Source of the DNA: Rhizobium oryzicola
GTDB taxonomy: Bacteria > Pseudomonadota > Alphaproteobacteria > Rhizobiales > Rhizobiaceae
Direction of reading: 5' to 3'
Assembly: GCF_030504645.1 (NCBI RefSeq)
Contig: NZ_JAUKWQ010000004.1
Coordinates: 493,026 to 557,025, forward strand
DNA length: 64,000 nucleotides
Shown: one piece after another, positions 18,702 to 28,464 of the stretch
Layout: each line of letters opens with the position of its first letter
How positions within the stretch are numbered: position 1 is the first letter of the stretch
Program-made: the position numbers and the translations under genes
The notes under the pieces: model-generated
Told to the model about the DNA's origin: nothing
What the model saw: only the letters and a program-made list of their open reading frames with translations
Database searches by the model: none

Positions 18702-18781
18702 ACTGTCGGCTCCTCTCTTGCTGCCTTAGCGCCATCGCAATAGTGTCCGCGCCCAGTTCAAGCGTGAGGAGGAGCGGAACA

Positions 18782-19417
18782 TTGGCGACAATGCAGGAGA
18801 ACGCACGGGATCTGGCTGATCGCATGCTGTCAATGCATCAGGGGTCGCGCCTGATGCTCGCCATTGCCGGTGCTCCGGGTTCGGGCAAATCGACGCTGGC
18901 GGAACAGGTGGTGGACGAGATCAATGCCCGCCAGGCCGGTCTTGCAGCACTGTTTCCCATGGATGGCTTTCACTTCGATGATGCCGTTTTGACCGAGCTT
19001 GGCCGTCTCCCACGAAAGGGTGCCATCGACACTTTTGATGCGCATGGCTTGCGGCACACGCTTCAACGTCTGAAGGCCAACGAGGATGATGTGGTGGCCG
19101 TTCCGGTCTTCGATCGCGCGATCGAGATCGCCCGCGCTGGAGGACGTCTCATCCCGAAGGACACCGGAATCATTGTCTGCGAGGGCAATTATCTCTTGAT
19201 GCGCCAGTCCCCCTGGGATCGGCTGAAGCCGCTGTTCGATTTCACCGTTCTGGTCGAGGTGGACGAGGCCGAACTGCGCCGTCGTCTCCGGGTGCGCTGG
19301 GAAGGTTTTGGGCTGGACGAAGACGGCATTCGCCGCAAGCTGGACACCAACGACATCCCAAACGGCATCGCGATCATGGACGGCAGCAGCGAGCCGGATC
19401 TGCGGATCAGGAATTGA
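18782..19417 (+). CDS. Nucleoside/carbohydrate kinase-like P-loop protein (YggC/FrcK-type)
   Basis: A 211-residue P-loop kinase of the uridine kinase/pantothenate kinase-like group. Walker A is GAPGSGKST, FPMDGFHFDD holds the catalytic Asp region, and VCEGNYLLM and VEVDEAELRRRLRVRW follow as the second Asp strand and lid. A TTG at 18782 is chosen as start because AGGAGG (18767-18772) is 9 bases upstream; the ATG at 18791 is 18 bases from it. Related proteins sit in fructose and other sugar operons in rhizobia (FrcK-type) and are thought to phosphorylate small metabolites. It closes the rightward sugar-acid operon; its substrate is unknown. Confidence 0.82.
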   Translation: MATMQENARDLADRMLSMHQGSRLMLAIAGAPGSGKSTLAEQVVDEINARQAGLAALFPMDGFHFDDAVLTELGRLPRKGAIDTFDAHGLRHTLQRLKANEDDVVAVPVFDRAIEIARAGGRLIPKDTGIIVCEGNYLLMRQSPWDRLKPLFDFTVLVEVDEAELRRRLRVRWEGFGLDEDGIRRKLDTNDIPNGIAIMDGSSEPDLRIRN

Positions 19418-19425
19418 TCCCGTCC

Positions 19426-19863
19426 CTATAGCCGAGCCTTTGTACTGCGCGGCGTGGCCAGCAGCAGGTTTGTTTCGCTGGCGGTAATGCCGGGCACGAG
19501 GCGGATGCGGCGCAGAACATGGTCGAGGTCGGTCAGCGTTGCCGCGCCGAGCTCCGCGATCAGGTCCCAGCGGCCGTTGGTGGTGTGGATCGCCGAAATT
19601 TCCGGAAAACCGCCAAGCGCATTGATCACCCGCTCCGTGACACGGCCCTCGATCTCGATCATCATGATGCCGCGCACTGGCAGTTCCACCGCATCGGCCC
19701 TGAGGATCACCGTGTAGCCAAGGATGCTGCCGTCCTTTTCCAGCCGCTCCATCCGCGCGCGCAAGGTAGCACGCGAGACGCCGAGATCCGCCGCGAGGTC
19801 GGAAATGGAGCGCCGTGCATTGTGTCTCAGCAGGGTAATCAGGCGGTTGTCGAGCTCGTCCAT
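19426..19863 (-). CDS. Lrp/AsnC family transcriptional regulator
   Basis: A 145-residue Lrp-type regulator. Residues 1-60 hold the helix-turn-helix (LITLLRHNARRSISDLAADL, then GVSRATLRARMERLEKDG). Residues about 70-140 form the RAM effector domain (GIMMIEIEGRV, IHTTNGRWDLIAEL). Lrp-like regulators divergent from arginase/ornithine cyclodeaminase genes usually activate them in response to arginine or ornithine. The gene is divergent from the arginase gene, with 114 bases between the starts, and convergent with the kinase gene. Confidence 0.93.
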   Translation of the reverse strand: MDELDNRLITLLRHNARRSISDLAADLGVSRATLRARMERLEKDGSILGYTVILRADAVELPVRGIMMIEIEGRVTERVINALGGFPEISAIHTTNGRWDLIAELGAATLTDLDHVLRRIRLVPGITASETNLLLATPRSTKARL

Positions 19864-19890
19864 GTCATTCTGTTCAATTTATCTTCCAAA

Positions 19891-19907
19891 ATGATAAGCC
19901 TTGTCAT
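19891..19907. promoter_or_regulatory. Candidate Lrp-type operator
   Basis: ATGATAAGCCTTGTCAT is an inverted repeat (ATGATAA and TTGTCAT) with a 3-base spacer and one mismatch. It lies 28 bases upstream of the lrp start and 71 bases upstream of the arginase start. An ATGACAA half-copy recurs at 19959-19965 just before the arginase ribosome-binding site. The role is inferred from position and symmetry. Confidence 0.4.
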
Positions 19908-19977
19908 GAAAATTGGCAATTCGTGCTGTTCAATCTGCCGATCGCCTATGGTTCCATGATGACAAGGAGACGGCACA

Positions 19978-20898
19978 ATGCATTGTAAGCTTATTGGGAT
20001 TCCGCTTCAGGATGGCGCCTCGCGGCTCGGCTGCGAGATGGGGCCGAGCGCGCTGCGCACCGCAGGTCTGGCGGATGCGCTGGTCGAGCTTGGCCATGAA
20101 GTGAGCGATCTTGGCAATCTGTCTGCGCCGGAAGCTCTTGCCTTCGAGCATCCCAATCCGGTGCTGCGCAAGCCAGGTCTGATCAGTGCATGGACGAGGC
20201 TGATTGCCGAAACCGCCTATCAGGTCTCCGCCGATGGCATGCCGATCTTCATGGGCGGCGATCATGCACTGTCTGCCGGCAGCGTTTCCGGCATTGCGCG
20301 GCGCGCGCAGGAGCTTGGAAAGCCGCTCTTCGTGCTGTGGCTCGATGCGCATACGGATTTCCATACGCTGGAAACGACCACCAGCGGCAATCTCCATGGC
20401 GTTCCGGTTGCCTATTTTACCGGTCGTCCGGGCTTCGCACCGCATTTCCCTGAGCTTGCAGCCCCCGTCGATCCGGCCAATGTCTGCATGATCGGTATCC
20501 GCAGCGTCGATGCCGCAGAGCGGGCGTCGCTCCGCCAGACTCAAGTGACGGTGCATGACATGCGCGCCATTGATGAATATGGCGTCGCCGTGTTGCTGCG
20601 CAGTTTCCTGCAGAAGGTGGCGGATGCCGGCGGCATGCTGCATGTGAGCCTCGACGTCGATTTTCTCGATCCCGCGATCGGGCCTGCGGTCGGCACGACG
20701 GTTCCGGGCGGCGCCACCTTCCGCGAGGCGCATCTGGTGATGGAGATGCTGCATGACAGTGGCCTCGTCACCAGCCTCGATCTGGTCGAACTCAATCCCT
20801 TCCTCGATGAGCGCGGCCGCACCGCCAACATGCTTGTCGATCTGACCGCCAGCCTGATGGGCCGTACCGTCATGGATCGCCCCACCCGAAGTTACTGA
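19978..20898 (+). CDS. rocF: Arginase (ureohydrolase family)
   Basis: A 306-residue arginase that hydrolyses L-arginine to ornithine and urea. Manganese-site motifs are complete: GGDHALSAGS, WLDAHTDFHT and VSLDVDFLDPAIGP. The arginine side-chain region TTTSGNLHGVP follows the second motif as in true arginases, unlike agmatinase. AAGGAGA precedes the ATG. It is the first gene of a two-gene operon with ornithine cyclodeaminase (10-base gap), so arginine is routed to proline with release of urea and ammonia. Regulation is probably by the divergent Lrp protein. Confidence 0.95.
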   Translation: MHCKLIGIPLQDGASRLGCEMGPSALRTAGLADALVELGHEVSDLGNLSAPEALAFEHPNPVLRKPGLISAWTRLIAETAYQVSADGMPIFMGGDHALSAGSVSGIARRAQELGKPLFVLWLDAHTDFHTLETTTSGNLHGVPVAYFTGRPGFAPHFPELAAPVDPANVCMIGIRSVDAAERASLRQTQVTVHDMRAIDEYGVAVLLRSFLQKVADAGGMLHVSLDVDFLDPAIGPAVGTTVPGGATFREAHLVMEMLHDSGLVTSLDLVELNPFLDERGRTANMLVDLTASLMGRTVMDRPTRSY

Positions 20899-20908
20899 GG
20901 AGAGACGA

Positions 20909-21970
20909 ATGCCCGTTCCGCAGAACCTGAATATCGTGCCCTTCGTCAGCGTTGAGAACATGATGGATCTGGTGCTGGCCACCGGCGTCGAGACTTTCCT
21001 GAAGGAACTGGCTGTCTATATCGAAGAGGATTTCCGCCGCTGGGAGAGTTTTGACAAACGCCCGCGCGTCGCGTCTCACTCGCCGGATGGGGTGATCGAG
21101 CTGATGCCGACCAGCGACGGCAGGCTCTACGGGTTCAAATATGTCAACGGGCATCCCAAGAACACGCGCACCGGTCGCCAGACAGTGACCGCCTTCGGCG
21201 TTCTCTCCGATGTCGATAGCGGCTATCCAGTGCTCCTGACGGAAATGACGATCCTGACGGCGCTGCGCACGGCGGCAACATCTGCCGTCGCCGCCAAGTA
21301 TCTGGCGCCCCGCAATGCGCGAACCATGGCGCTGATCGGCAACGGCGCCCAGAGCGAGTTCCAGGCGTTGGCCTTCAAGGCACTGCTCGGTGTCGAACAG
21401 CTTCGCCTTTACGATATCGACCGTGCCGCCAGCGAACGTTGCGCCCGCAATCTGTCACCGCTTGGCTTGCAGATTGCAGTTTGCGCTTCCGCCGAGGAGG
21501 CGGTGGAAGGCGCCGAGATCATCACCACCGCGACCGCCGACAAGCAGAATGCGACGATCCTGACCGACAACATGATTGGCCCGGGCGTACACATCAATGC
21601 AGTTGGCGGCGATTGCCCCGGCAAGACGGAACTGCACCGGGATATTCTTCTGCGCTCCGATATCTTCGTGGAATATCCGCCGCAGACGCGTATCGAGGGC
21701 GAGATCCAGCAACTGGCGCCGGATCATGCCGTGACCGAACTGTGGCAAGTTATTTCAGGTGAGTTGATCGGCCGTCGCGAGGCACAGCAGATCACCCTGT
21801 TCGACAGCGTCGGCTTTGCGACGGAAGATTTTTCTGCTCTCCGCTATGTGCGCGACAAGCTCGCGGCATCTGACCATTTTGAGAAGCTGGATCTCTTGGC
21901 AGATCCCGACGAGCCCCGGGATCTGTTCGGCATGCTGCTGAGACGGCAGGCGCTGATATCAGCGGTCTAA
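20909..21970 (+). CDS. ocd: Ornithine cyclodeaminase
   Basis: A 353-residue OCD/mu-crystallin family enzyme that converts L-ornithine to L-proline and ammonia using bound NAD. The substrate part includes GFKYVNGHPKNT with the active-site Lys and TEMTILTALRTAA. The Rossmann motif is LIGNGAQSEFQA, and the catalytic Asp lies in AVGGDCPGKTEL, matching the ornithine-specific branch rather than alanine dehydrogenase-like relatives. GAGGAGA is a good ribosome-binding site. It follows the arginase gene by 10 bases. Downstream, 6 bases away on the other strand, is a broken glpK. Confidence 0.95.
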   Translation: MPVPQNLNIVPFVSVENMMDLVLATGVETFLKELAVYIEEDFRRWESFDKRPRVASHSPDGVIELMPTSDGRLYGFKYVNGHPKNTRTGRQTVTAFGVLSDVDSGYPVLLTEMTILTALRTAATSAVAAKYLAPRNARTMALIGNGAQSEFQALAFKALLGVEQLRLYDIDRAASERCARNLSPLGLQIAVCASAEEAVEGAEIITTATADKQNATILTDNMIGPGVHINAVGGDCPGKTELHRDILLRSDIFVEYPPQTRIEGEIQQLAPDHAVTELWQVISGELIGRREAQQITLFDSVGFATEDFSALRYVRDKLAASDHFEKLDLLADPDEPRDLFGMLLRRQALISAV

Positions 21971-21976
21971 GCCCGC

Positions 21977-22316
21977 TTATTTCCCGAACGCCAGCGTGCA
22001 CTGAATGGCGGAATCCCACCCCTTGAGCAGGGCGTCTCGCTCGCTGGCGTCCATCGATGGCGTGAACTGCCGCTCCCGGTGCCAGTCGGCGGCAAAGCCC
22101 TTTTGGTCCGGCCAGATGCCGGCACCATGGCCCGCCAGCCAGGCGGCGCCCAGAGCCGTGACTTCCGCCGAGGCGGAGCGATCGACAGCGACGCCCAGAA
22201 TGTCGGCAAGGCGCTGCATGATCCAGTCGTTGGCGGACATGCCGCCATCGACGCGCAGCAGCGTATCGGCCTGGCCCGGCCAATCCTTGCGCACGGCGTC
22301 GAGTTCGACTGATTTA
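21977..22316 (-). pseudogene. glpK: Truncated glycerol kinase (C-terminal remnant)
   Basis: The frame encodes only about the last 110 residues of glycerol kinase: [20 protein letters not shown], then [17 protein letters not shown] and the C-terminal tail. The normal protein has about 500 residues. The ATP-binding and glycerol-binding N-terminal domains are missing. The frame runs upstream directly into the hutD stop region: hutD ends TAA at 22316-22314 and glpK-like coding resumes at once with AAATCAGTCGAACTC. The upstream ATG at 22369 belongs to hutD sequence in another frame. It looks like a recombination scar that joined the hut operon to a former glp locus. No function is expected. Confidence 0.82.
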
Positions 22317-22898
22317 GCAAGATGGAGACTGCGATTCGTTGTCCAAGTGGACAAGATAAATCGTGCCATCCCCTGCCACTGTCAGTGCGGGGGCATGCGG
22401 GTCGATGATCAGACAATCCAGATGCGCAAGGTCAACGGACCCTCCGCGCCAGTCGCACCTCATCGCAGTTCCTCCATTGAGGATCAGGCGCGTCTGGAGC
22501 GCTTCAGGCGCTGCGATCGGTGCCGTCCGCTTTTCCACCTGGTGGCGAAACACGCCACGCCGTGTCATGACGTTCAGGTCGGTTATCGGGCCATCCGTGA
22601 GTGTTGCGGTGGTTTCAACATCGGCCGGGAAGCGTAGCGGGTCTGATTGCTGGTTCAGGGAAACCGGCGGCATTCCCTTGATCGTCAGGTTCATGCCGTT
22701 GCCGGACAGGATCGACAACGTCCGGTCGATCCCCGCAAAGCTCGAGAACGGGCCGTCCGTTGCGACAGTTGCCATACTGATCCGCCAGTCGAATGTTTCC
22801 AACGATGCGCGTTCCGGCGAAACGGTGATTTCCACCGTTTCGCCGCCGCCATTCTTCCACGGCATGCGCTTGTAGTCAGAGGCGCGAAGAATGCGCAT
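22314..22898 (-). CDS. hutD: HutD family protein of histidine utilisation
   Basis: A 194-residue cupin-like HutD protein, starting [20 protein letters not shown], the family hallmark. HutD is thought to act as a governor that limits hut expression, probably by binding urocanate or a product; this is family knowledge. [17 protein letters not shown] and [11 protein letters not shown] are further conserved blocks. The start is 2 bases after the hutU stop. The last codons (NESQSPSC) lie next to the glpK scar, so the native C-terminus may have been changed by that recombination. Confidence 0.9.
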   Translation of the reverse strand: MRILRASDYKRMPWKNGGGETVEITVSPERASLETFDWRISMATVATDGPFSSFAGIDRTLSILSGNGMNLTIKGMPPVSLNQQSDPLRFPADVETTATLTDGPITDLNVMTRRGVFRHQVEKRTAPIAAPEALQTRLILNGGTAMRCDWRGGSVDLAHLDCLIIDPHAPALTVAGDGTIYLVHLDNESQSPSC

Positions 22899-22900
22899 GA

Positions 22901-24574
22901 TCAGTTGCCCAGAATGCCGGGCAGGCGAAGGCCCTTTTCCTTGGCGCAGTCCAGCGCGATGTCGTAACCGGCATCCGCGTGGCGCATGACGCCGGTGGCC
23001 GGATCGTTCCAAAGAACCCGTTCCAGACGGCGTGCCGCATCATCCGTACCATCGGCGCAGATCACCATGCCGGAATGCTGGCTAAAGCCCATGCCGACCC
23101 CGCCGCCATGGTGCAGCGACACCCAGGTGGCACCAGAGGCGCAGTTGAGCAGTGCGTTCAGCAGCGGCCAGTCGGACACCGCGTCCGAGCCGTCCTTCAT
23201 CGCCTCCGTTTCGCGATTGGGGGAGGCGACAGAGCCGGAGTCCAGATGATCGCGACCGATCACGACGGGTGCTTTCAGCTCGCCATTACGGACCATCTCG
23301 TTGAAGGCGAGGCCAAGCTTGTGGCGATCACCGAGGCCAACCCAGCAGATGCGGGCCGGCAGGCCCTGGAAGGAAATGCGTTCGCGCGCCATGTCCAGCC
23401 AATTGTGCAGGTGCTTGTTGTCGGGCAGCAGTTCCTTCACCTTGGCATCGGTCTTGTAGATATCTTCCGGATCGCCGGACAGGGCCGCCCAGCGGAAGGG
23501 GCCAATGCCGCGGCAGAACAGCGGGCGGATATAGGCGGGCACGAAGCCCGGGAAGGCGAAGGCATTTTCAAAACCTTCTTCCTTGGCGACCTGACGGATG
23601 TTGTTGCCGTAGTCGAGCGTCGGAATGCCCATGTTCCAGAAGTCCACCATCGCCTGAACATGGGTCTTCATCGAGGCGCGGGCGGCAGCTTCCACCGCCT
23701 TTGGATCGCTTTCCTGTTTCGCGCGCCATTCGGCAACCGTCCAGCCGGAGGGCAGATAGCCGTGGATCGGGTCATGGGCCGAAGTCTGGTCGGTGACGAT
23801 ATCGGGCTTGACGCCGCGACGCACCAGTTCGGGGAAGATGTCGGCGGCATTGCCGAGCAGGCCAACGGATTTCGCTTCACCCGCCTTGGTCCACTGATCA
23901 ATCAGGGCGAGTGCCTCGTCCAGCGTATGGGCCTTGGCATCGACATAGCCGGTGCGCAGGCGGAAATCGATGCGGGTCTCGTCGCATTCGACGGCAAGGC
24001 AGCAGGCGCCGGCCATGACGGCGGCAAGCGGCTGCGCGCCGCCCATGCCGCCGAGCCCACCGGTCAGGATCCATTTGCCCTTCAGGTTTCCGTTATAATG
24101 CTGACGGCCCGCCTCCACGAAGGTCTCATAGGTGCCCTGCACGATGCCCTGCGTGCCGATATAGATCCAGGAGCCGGCGGTCATCTGGCCGTACATGGCC
24201 AGTCCCTTTTTATCCAGCTCGTTGAAGTGGTCCCAGGTCGCCCAATGCGGCACGAGATTCGAATTGGCGATCAGCACGCGCGGCGCATCCTTGTGGGTGC
24301 GGAACACGCCGACCGGCTTGCCGGACTGGACGACGAGCGTTTCCTCTTCGGTGAGCGTCTTCAGCGTCTCGACGATCTTGTCAAAGTCATTCCAGGTGCG
24401 GGCCGCGCGGCCGATGCCGCCATAGACCACCAGTTCATGCGGGCGCTCGGCGACGTCGGGGTCCAGATTGTTCATCAGCATGCGCAGCGGCGCCTCGGTC
24501 ATCCAGCTCTTGGCGTTGAGTTCGGTGCCCTGGGGTGCGCGGACGTCGCGGATGTTGTGGCGTGGATTGGTCAT
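22901..24574 (-). CDS. hutU: Urocanate hydratase
   Basis: A 557-residue urocanase, second enzyme of histidine breakdown (urocanate to imidazolonepropionate), with tightly bound NAD. Visible motifs are [20 protein letters not shown], the NAD-loop [30 protein letters not shown] and the active-site region [20 protein letters not shown] [19 protein letters not shown]. The length equals the usual 550-560. It is followed by hutD and preceded by hutG with 12 bases between. All hut genes here read leftwards from the shared hutI/hutF promoter. Confidence 0.97.
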   Translation of the reverse strand: MTNPRHNIRDVRAPQGTELNAKSWMTEAPLRMLMNNLDPDVAERPHELVVYGGIGRAARTWNDFDKIVETLKTLTEEETLVVQSGKPVGVFRTHKDAPRVLIANSNLVPHWATWDHFNELDKKGLAMYGQMTAGSWIYIGTQGIVQGTYETFVEAGRQHYNGNLKGKWILTGGLGGMGGAQPLAAVMAGACCLAVECDETRIDFRLRTGYVDAKAHTLDEALALIDQWTKAGEAKSVGLLGNAADIFPELVRRGVKPDIVTDQTSAHDPIHGYLPSGWTVAEWRAKQESDPKAVEAAARASMKTHVQAMVDFWNMGIPTLDYGNNIRQVAKEEGFENAFAFPGFVPAYIRPLFCRGIGPFRWAALSGDPEDIYKTDAKVKELLPDNKHLHNWLDMARERISFQGLPARICWVGLGDRHKLGLAFNEMVRNGELKAPVVIGRDHLDSGSVASPNRETEAMKDGSDAVSDWPLLNALLNCASGATWVSLHHGGGVGMGFSQHSGMVICADGTDDAARRLERVLWNDPATGVMRHADAGYDIALDCAKEKGLRLPGILGN

Positions 24575-24586
24575 GGTTTGGTTCCC

Positions 24587-25390
24587 TCAGCGTTTCAATT
24601 CGAGGGCTATGGCCTCGATTTTTGTCAGAATGGCCTTCAAATGCATTCGCAGACGCTTGGCCTTTTCCCCGTCATAAGCAAACGGTGGCGCTTCCGTTTC
24701 CAAATGGGTGATCTGGGCAAGTTCCATCTGGATGGCATGCACACCGGTTTCCGGCCTGCCGTAATGGCGCGTGGTCCAGCCCCCTTTGAAGCGGCCGTTG
24801 AGGATGGACGTGTAACCTTCAGCCGAAGCGGCAATCTCCAGTGTTGCCGCTTCAATGGCGGCATCGCAGGTGCGACCCATGTCGGTGCCGATGTTAAAGT
24901 CCGGCAGGCGCCCCTCGAACAGGAAGGGGATCAGCGAACGGATCGAATGGCAGTCATAGAGAACAGCAACGCCATGGATGGACTTCACGCGCTCGATTTC
25001 AGCAGCCAGAGCCGCATGATAGGGGGCGTGGAAATCCGCGAGGCATAGTCGAATATCCGCCTCGGTTGGCTCCTCTCCGGCTTTCCAGATCGACTTGCCA
25101 TCGAAATCCGTCTCGGGAATGAGGCCGGTCGTGTTCTGGCCGGGATAGAGGCTTGTGCCAGAGGGATCTCTGTTGGCATCAATCACATAACGGTGGAAGG
25201 TGGCGCGCACGGTCGTCGCGTTCGGCAGCAGCCCCGCGTAAAGCTCGTGAATATGCCAGTCCGTATCCGCCAGCAGCTTGCCGTTATCATTCAGCCGATC
25301 CCAGATGTCGGGCGGCACCTCAGTTCCCGTGTGCGGAAAGGCGAGGATGACGGGCGATGTACCCTGTGTAATTTCGAATAGCTTGCTCAT
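24587..25390 (-). CDS. hutG: N-formylglutamate deformylase
   Basis: A 267-residue N-formylglutamate amidohydrolase of the five-step hut route: N-formyl-L-glutamate to glutamate plus formate. Motifs are ILAFPHTGTEVPPDI, LADTDWHIHELY, ATFHRYVIDANRDPSG, LYDCHSIRS and TRHYGRPETGVHAIQMELAQ. Its presence with hutF, and the absence of an arginase-type formiminoglutamase in the cluster, shows the HutF-HutG branch. It is separated from hutH by 238 bases holding a repeat, so it may have lower expression or an extra promoter. Confidence 0.95.
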   Translation of the reverse strand: MSKLFEITQGTSPVILAFPHTGTEVPPDIWDRLNDNGKLLADTDWHIHELYAGLLPNATTVRATFHRYVIDANRDPSGTSLYPGQNTTGLIPETDFDGKSIWKAGEEPTEADIRLCLADFHAPYHAALAAEIERVKSIHGVAVLYDCHSIRSLIPFLFEGRLPDFNIGTDMGRTCDAAIEAATLEIAASAEGYTSILNGRFKGGWTTRHYGRPETGVHAIQMELAQITHLETEAPPFAYDGEKAKRLRMHLKAILTKIEAIALELKR

Positions 25391-25419
25391 GCGGCATAGC
25401 TCCGAAGGCGATTGACGTT

Positions 25420-25601
25420 ACCCCCCTCTGGTCTGCCGACCATCTCTCCCTCTAGGGGGGAGATCGACTCGCGGCGATGCGGAGACTTCGATCTCCCCAC
25501 AAGATTGGCGGCTAAGTGGGGTGTGTGATGCAACCGGTGAGCAAGCGTCTTGCTGATCTCCCTCCTTGAGGGGGAGATGTCCGGCAGGACAGAGGGGGGT
25601 A
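25420..25601. repeat. Rhizobial intergenic mosaic repeat inside the hut operon
   Basis: The outer parts are related to each other as inverted arms: ACCCCCCTCTGGTCTGCC with ATCTCTCCCTCTAGGGGGGA on the left, CTCCTTGAGGGGGAGAT with GGCAGGACAGAGGGGGGTA on the right. A middle part with ATCTCCCCAC-type sequence lies between. The element fills the hutG-hutH gap and is the same general type as the one at 4585-4706. Short frames across it carry no protein signal. Confidence 0.75.
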
Positions 25602-25628
25602 TGACGCCCATTGAAATACCCATCGCTC

Positions 25629-27164
25629 TCATCCCTCCAATTCCGGCAGCAGCCCGTTCGAAACACTGCTGATCAGCGATCCATCCGCGACCAGTCTTCC
25701 AGCGGCTTCCAGATCGGGCGCCATATAGCGATCTTCGTCCAGCGTCGGCACCGTGGCACGAAGCGCGGCAATGGCCTTTTGCAGTTCCGGGCTTGTGGTG
25801 AGGGGCGCACGGAATTCGACACCTTGCGCCGCGGTGAGCGCCTCAATGCCGATGATGGAGAAGAGGTTGTCCGTCATCTGCAACAGGCGGCGTGCACCAT
25901 GGCAGGCCATGGAAACGTGGTCTTCTTGATTGGCGGAGGTGGGGGTGGAATCGACGGAAGCCGGATGCGCCATCTGCTTGTTCTCGCTCATCAGCGCGGC
26001 CGAGGTGACTTCCGCAATCATCAGACCGGAATTCAGGCCCGGCTTTTTCGCGAGGAAGGCCGGCAGGCCGTAAGAGAGGGCGGGGTCGACCAGAAGCGCG
26101 ATGCGGCGCTGGGCAATCGCGCCGATCTCGCAGACGGCAATCGCAATCTGATCGGCGGCGAAGGCCACCGGCTCAGCATGGAAGTTGCCGCCCGAGACGA
26201 CGCTCATGTCTGACAGCACCAGCGGATTGTCCGTCACCGCATTGGCTTCGATTTCCAGCGTGCGGCCCGCCATGCGCAAGAGATCGAGGCAGGCACCATC
26301 CACTTGCGGCTGGCAGCGGATGCAATAAGGGTCCTGCACGCGCTCATCACCTTCTAGATGGCTCTGGCGGATGACGGAAGCCTCCAGCAGGCCGCGCAGG
26401 GCAGTGGCCGTATCGATCTGGCCCTTGTGGCCGCGCAGCGTGTGGATGTCCGCGGTAAAGGGAGCCGATGAGCCCATGGCCGCATCGGTGGAAAGCGCGC
26501 CCGTGATGAGCGCTGCCTGCGCTGCACGATGCGCCCGGAACAGACCAGCGAGCGCCAGTGCCGTAGACGCCTGCGTGCCGTTGATCAGCGCGAGACCTTC
26601 CTTGGCTGCGAGAACTACGGGAGTGAGACCCGCCCTGTTGAGCGCGTCCCGACCGGGAAGGCGTTCGCCATCATAAAAGGCTTCTGCCTCACCCATCATG
26701 ACAGCGGCCATATGCGCCAGTGGTGCCAGATCGCCAGACGCGCCGACCGACCCCTTTTCCGGGATCAGGGGCGTCACGCCCTTTTCCAGCATGCCCTCAA
26801 TGAGGCGCACCAGTTCTAGCCGGACACCGGATGCGCCGCGCCCCAGCGAGACGAGTTTCAGCGCCATGATCAGGCGAACAATGTTTTCCGGCAGCGGCTG
26901 ACCGACGCCGCAGCAATGCGACAGGATCAGGTTGCGCTGAAGGGTGGCGGTATCTGCCGCGTCGATCTTGATGGAGGCAAGCTTTCCGAAGCCGGTATTG
27001 ATACCATAGACCGGCTCGTTTCCGGCTGCGATCTGGGCGATGCGAGCGGCCGCCTTTTCAATGCCAGAATCGAAACTGCGATCCAGCGCAGCGCTTTCGC
27101 CAGTCCAATAGATACGGGAAAGATCGGCGAGCGTCACGCGGCCCGGGTGGAGGGTAATGGTCAT
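25629..27164 (-). CDS. hutH: Histidine ammonia-lyase
   Basis: A 511-residue histidase that deaminates L-histidine to urocanate. The MIO cofactor triad Ala-Ser-Gly is at residues 142-144 in [15 protein letters not shown]. Further conserved blocks are [31 protein letters not shown] [23 protein letters not shown] and [12 protein letters not shown]. Length and motifs are normal. The start overlaps the hutI stop by 4 bases, so the two are coupled. Confidence 0.97.
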   Translation of the reverse strand: MTITLHPGRVTLADLSRIYWTGESAALDRSFDSGIEKAAARIAQIAAGNEPVYGINTGFGKLASIKIDAADTATLQRNLILSHCCGVGQPLPENIVRLIMALKLVSLGRGASGVRLELVRLIEGMLEKGVTPLIPEKGSVGASGDLAPLAHMAAVMMGEAEAFYDGERLPGRDALNRAGLTPVVLAAKEGLALINGTQASTALALAGLFRAHRAAQAALITGALSTDAAMGSSAPFTADIHTLRGHKGQIDTATALRGLLEASVIRQSHLEGDERVQDPYCIRCQPQVDGACLDLLRMAGRTLEIEANAVTDNPLVLSDMSVVSGGNFHAEPVAFAADQIAIAVCEIGAIAQRRIALLVDPALSYGLPAFLAKKPGLNSGLMIAEVTSAALMSENKQMAHPASVDSTPTSANQEDHVSMACHGARRLLQMTDNLFSIIGIEALTAAQGVEFRAPLTTSPELQKAIAALRATVPTLDEDRYMAPDLEAAGRLVADGSLISSVSNGLLPELEG

Positions 27165-28435
27165 GCGGAAGCTCCGGTGGTGGCAGAGGTGATGCGGCCA
27201 TTCCAGACCCGCTGGGCGAGTGGGTTGAAGCCGATGCGATAGACAAGTTCGGCGGGGCTCTCGATGTTCCAGAGGGTAAAGTCGGCAGCCTTGCCCACTT
27301 CCAGCGTGCCCGTTTCAGCTTGTAAACCCAGTGCCTTGGCCGCCTCACGCGTCACACCGGCAAGGCATTCCTCAACGGTCAAGCCGAAGAGTGTCGCGCC
27401 CATGTTCATGGTCAGCAGCAGGGATGTCAGCGGTGATGTGCCGGGGTTGCTGTCGGTCGCCAGAGCAATCGATGCCCCTGCTTCACGCAACGCCTTCACC
27501 GGCGGCAGCTGTTTTTCCCGCAGTGTGTAGAAAGCGCCAGGCAGCAGAACGGCGACGGTGCCTGCGGCGGCCAGCGCGGCGGCATCCTCATCGGCCAGAT
27601 ATTCCAGGTGATCGGCCGAGAGCGCACCATAGGAGGCTGCGAGCTTCGCCCCCTTCAGGTCCGACAGTTGTTCGGCATGCAGCTTGACCGGCAGGCCCAG
27701 TCTTTTCGCTTCATCGAAAACACGCGCAATTTGCTGAGGCGAAAAGGCGATGCCTTCGCAGAACCCATCAACCGCATCGACAAGACCTTTCGCATGGGCG
27801 GCGCGAAGGCCAGGAATGACGATATCGGTGATGTAATCGTCGTTACGCCCCTTGTAGTCAGCCGGGGTGGCATGGGCGGCAAGCCATGTCGTGAGAACGC
27901 GGACGGGACGAATCCCTGCCAGTCGCCGCGCCGCGCGCAGCATGTTCATCTCGCCTTCGATCGAGAGCGCATAGCCGGACTTGATCTCGACGGTCGAAAC
28001 ACCCTCTGCGATCAGAGTATCCAGGCGGGGCAGGGCCTGTTGAACGAGTTGGTCGACCGTGAGCGCATTGGTGGCCTTGACCGAGGAAACGATGCCGCCG
28101 CCGGCGCGTGCGATCTCTTCATAGGTGGCACCGGCAAGTCGCATCTCGAACTCCATGGCGCGATTGCCGCCATAGACCAGATGCGTGTGACAATCGATGA
28201 AGGAGGGCAGCAGCCAGCGGCCATGACCGTCGTTGATTTCAATGTTGGACGGCAGGTCTGCCGGCAGACCCGAGGCAGGACCCGCATAGGCAATGCGTCC
28301 GTCTTTCGCCAGCAGTGCGCCGTCGTCGACGATCCCTAGTCCCGAACCCTCGGCGAGGGTGGCGAGGCGGACATTACGCCAGAGTGCGGTGCCCGGTTTA
28401 GGCTGTCGTTGCGGTGAAAAATCGTCCCCTGCCAT
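27161..28435 (-). CDS. hutI: Imidazolonepropionase
   Basis: A 424-residue amidohydrolase-superfamily enzyme converting imidazolone-5-propionate to N-formimino-L-glutamate. The metal site His-x-His is in [14 protein letters not shown]. Substrate motifs [20 protein letters not shown] and [25 protein letters not shown] and [12 protein letters not shown] are all present. It is the first gene of the leftward hut operon; the ATG at 28435 is 29 bases from the HutC operator. It overlaps hutH by 4 bases. Confidence 0.96.
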   Translation of the reverse strand: MAGDDFSPQRQPKPGTALWRNVRLATLAEGSGLGIVDDGALLAKDGRIAYAGPASGLPADLPSNIEINDGHGRWLLPSFIDCHTHLVYGGNRAMEFEMRLAGATYEEIARAGGGIVSSVKATNALTVDQLVQQALPRLDTLIAEGVSTVEIKSGYALSIEGEMNMLRAARRLAGIRPVRVLTTWLAAHATPADYKGRNDDYITDIVIPGLRAAHAKGLVDAVDGFCEGIAFSPQQIARVFDEAKRLGLPVKLHAEQLSDLKGAKLAASYGALSADHLEYLADEDAAALAAAGTVAVLLPGAFYTLREKQLPPVKALREAGASIALATDSNPGTSPLTSLLLTMNMGATLFGLTVEECLAGVTREAAKALGLQAETGTLEVGKAADFTLWNIESPAELVYRIGFNPLAQRVWNGRITSATTGASA

Positions 28436-28464
28436 CGGTCTTTCGCCTTCTCTTTTCTGCTAAC

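Noticed and set aside
22979..25048. 689-codon open frame on the plus strand opposite hutU and hutG
   Set aside because: It is antisense to two well-conserved enzymes and crosses their boundary; no domain or ribosome-binding site supports it.
25387..25632. Short frames across the hutH-hutG gap
   Set aside because: They translate the palindromic repeat (SISPLEGEMVGRPEGG-type text is a common repeat artefact).
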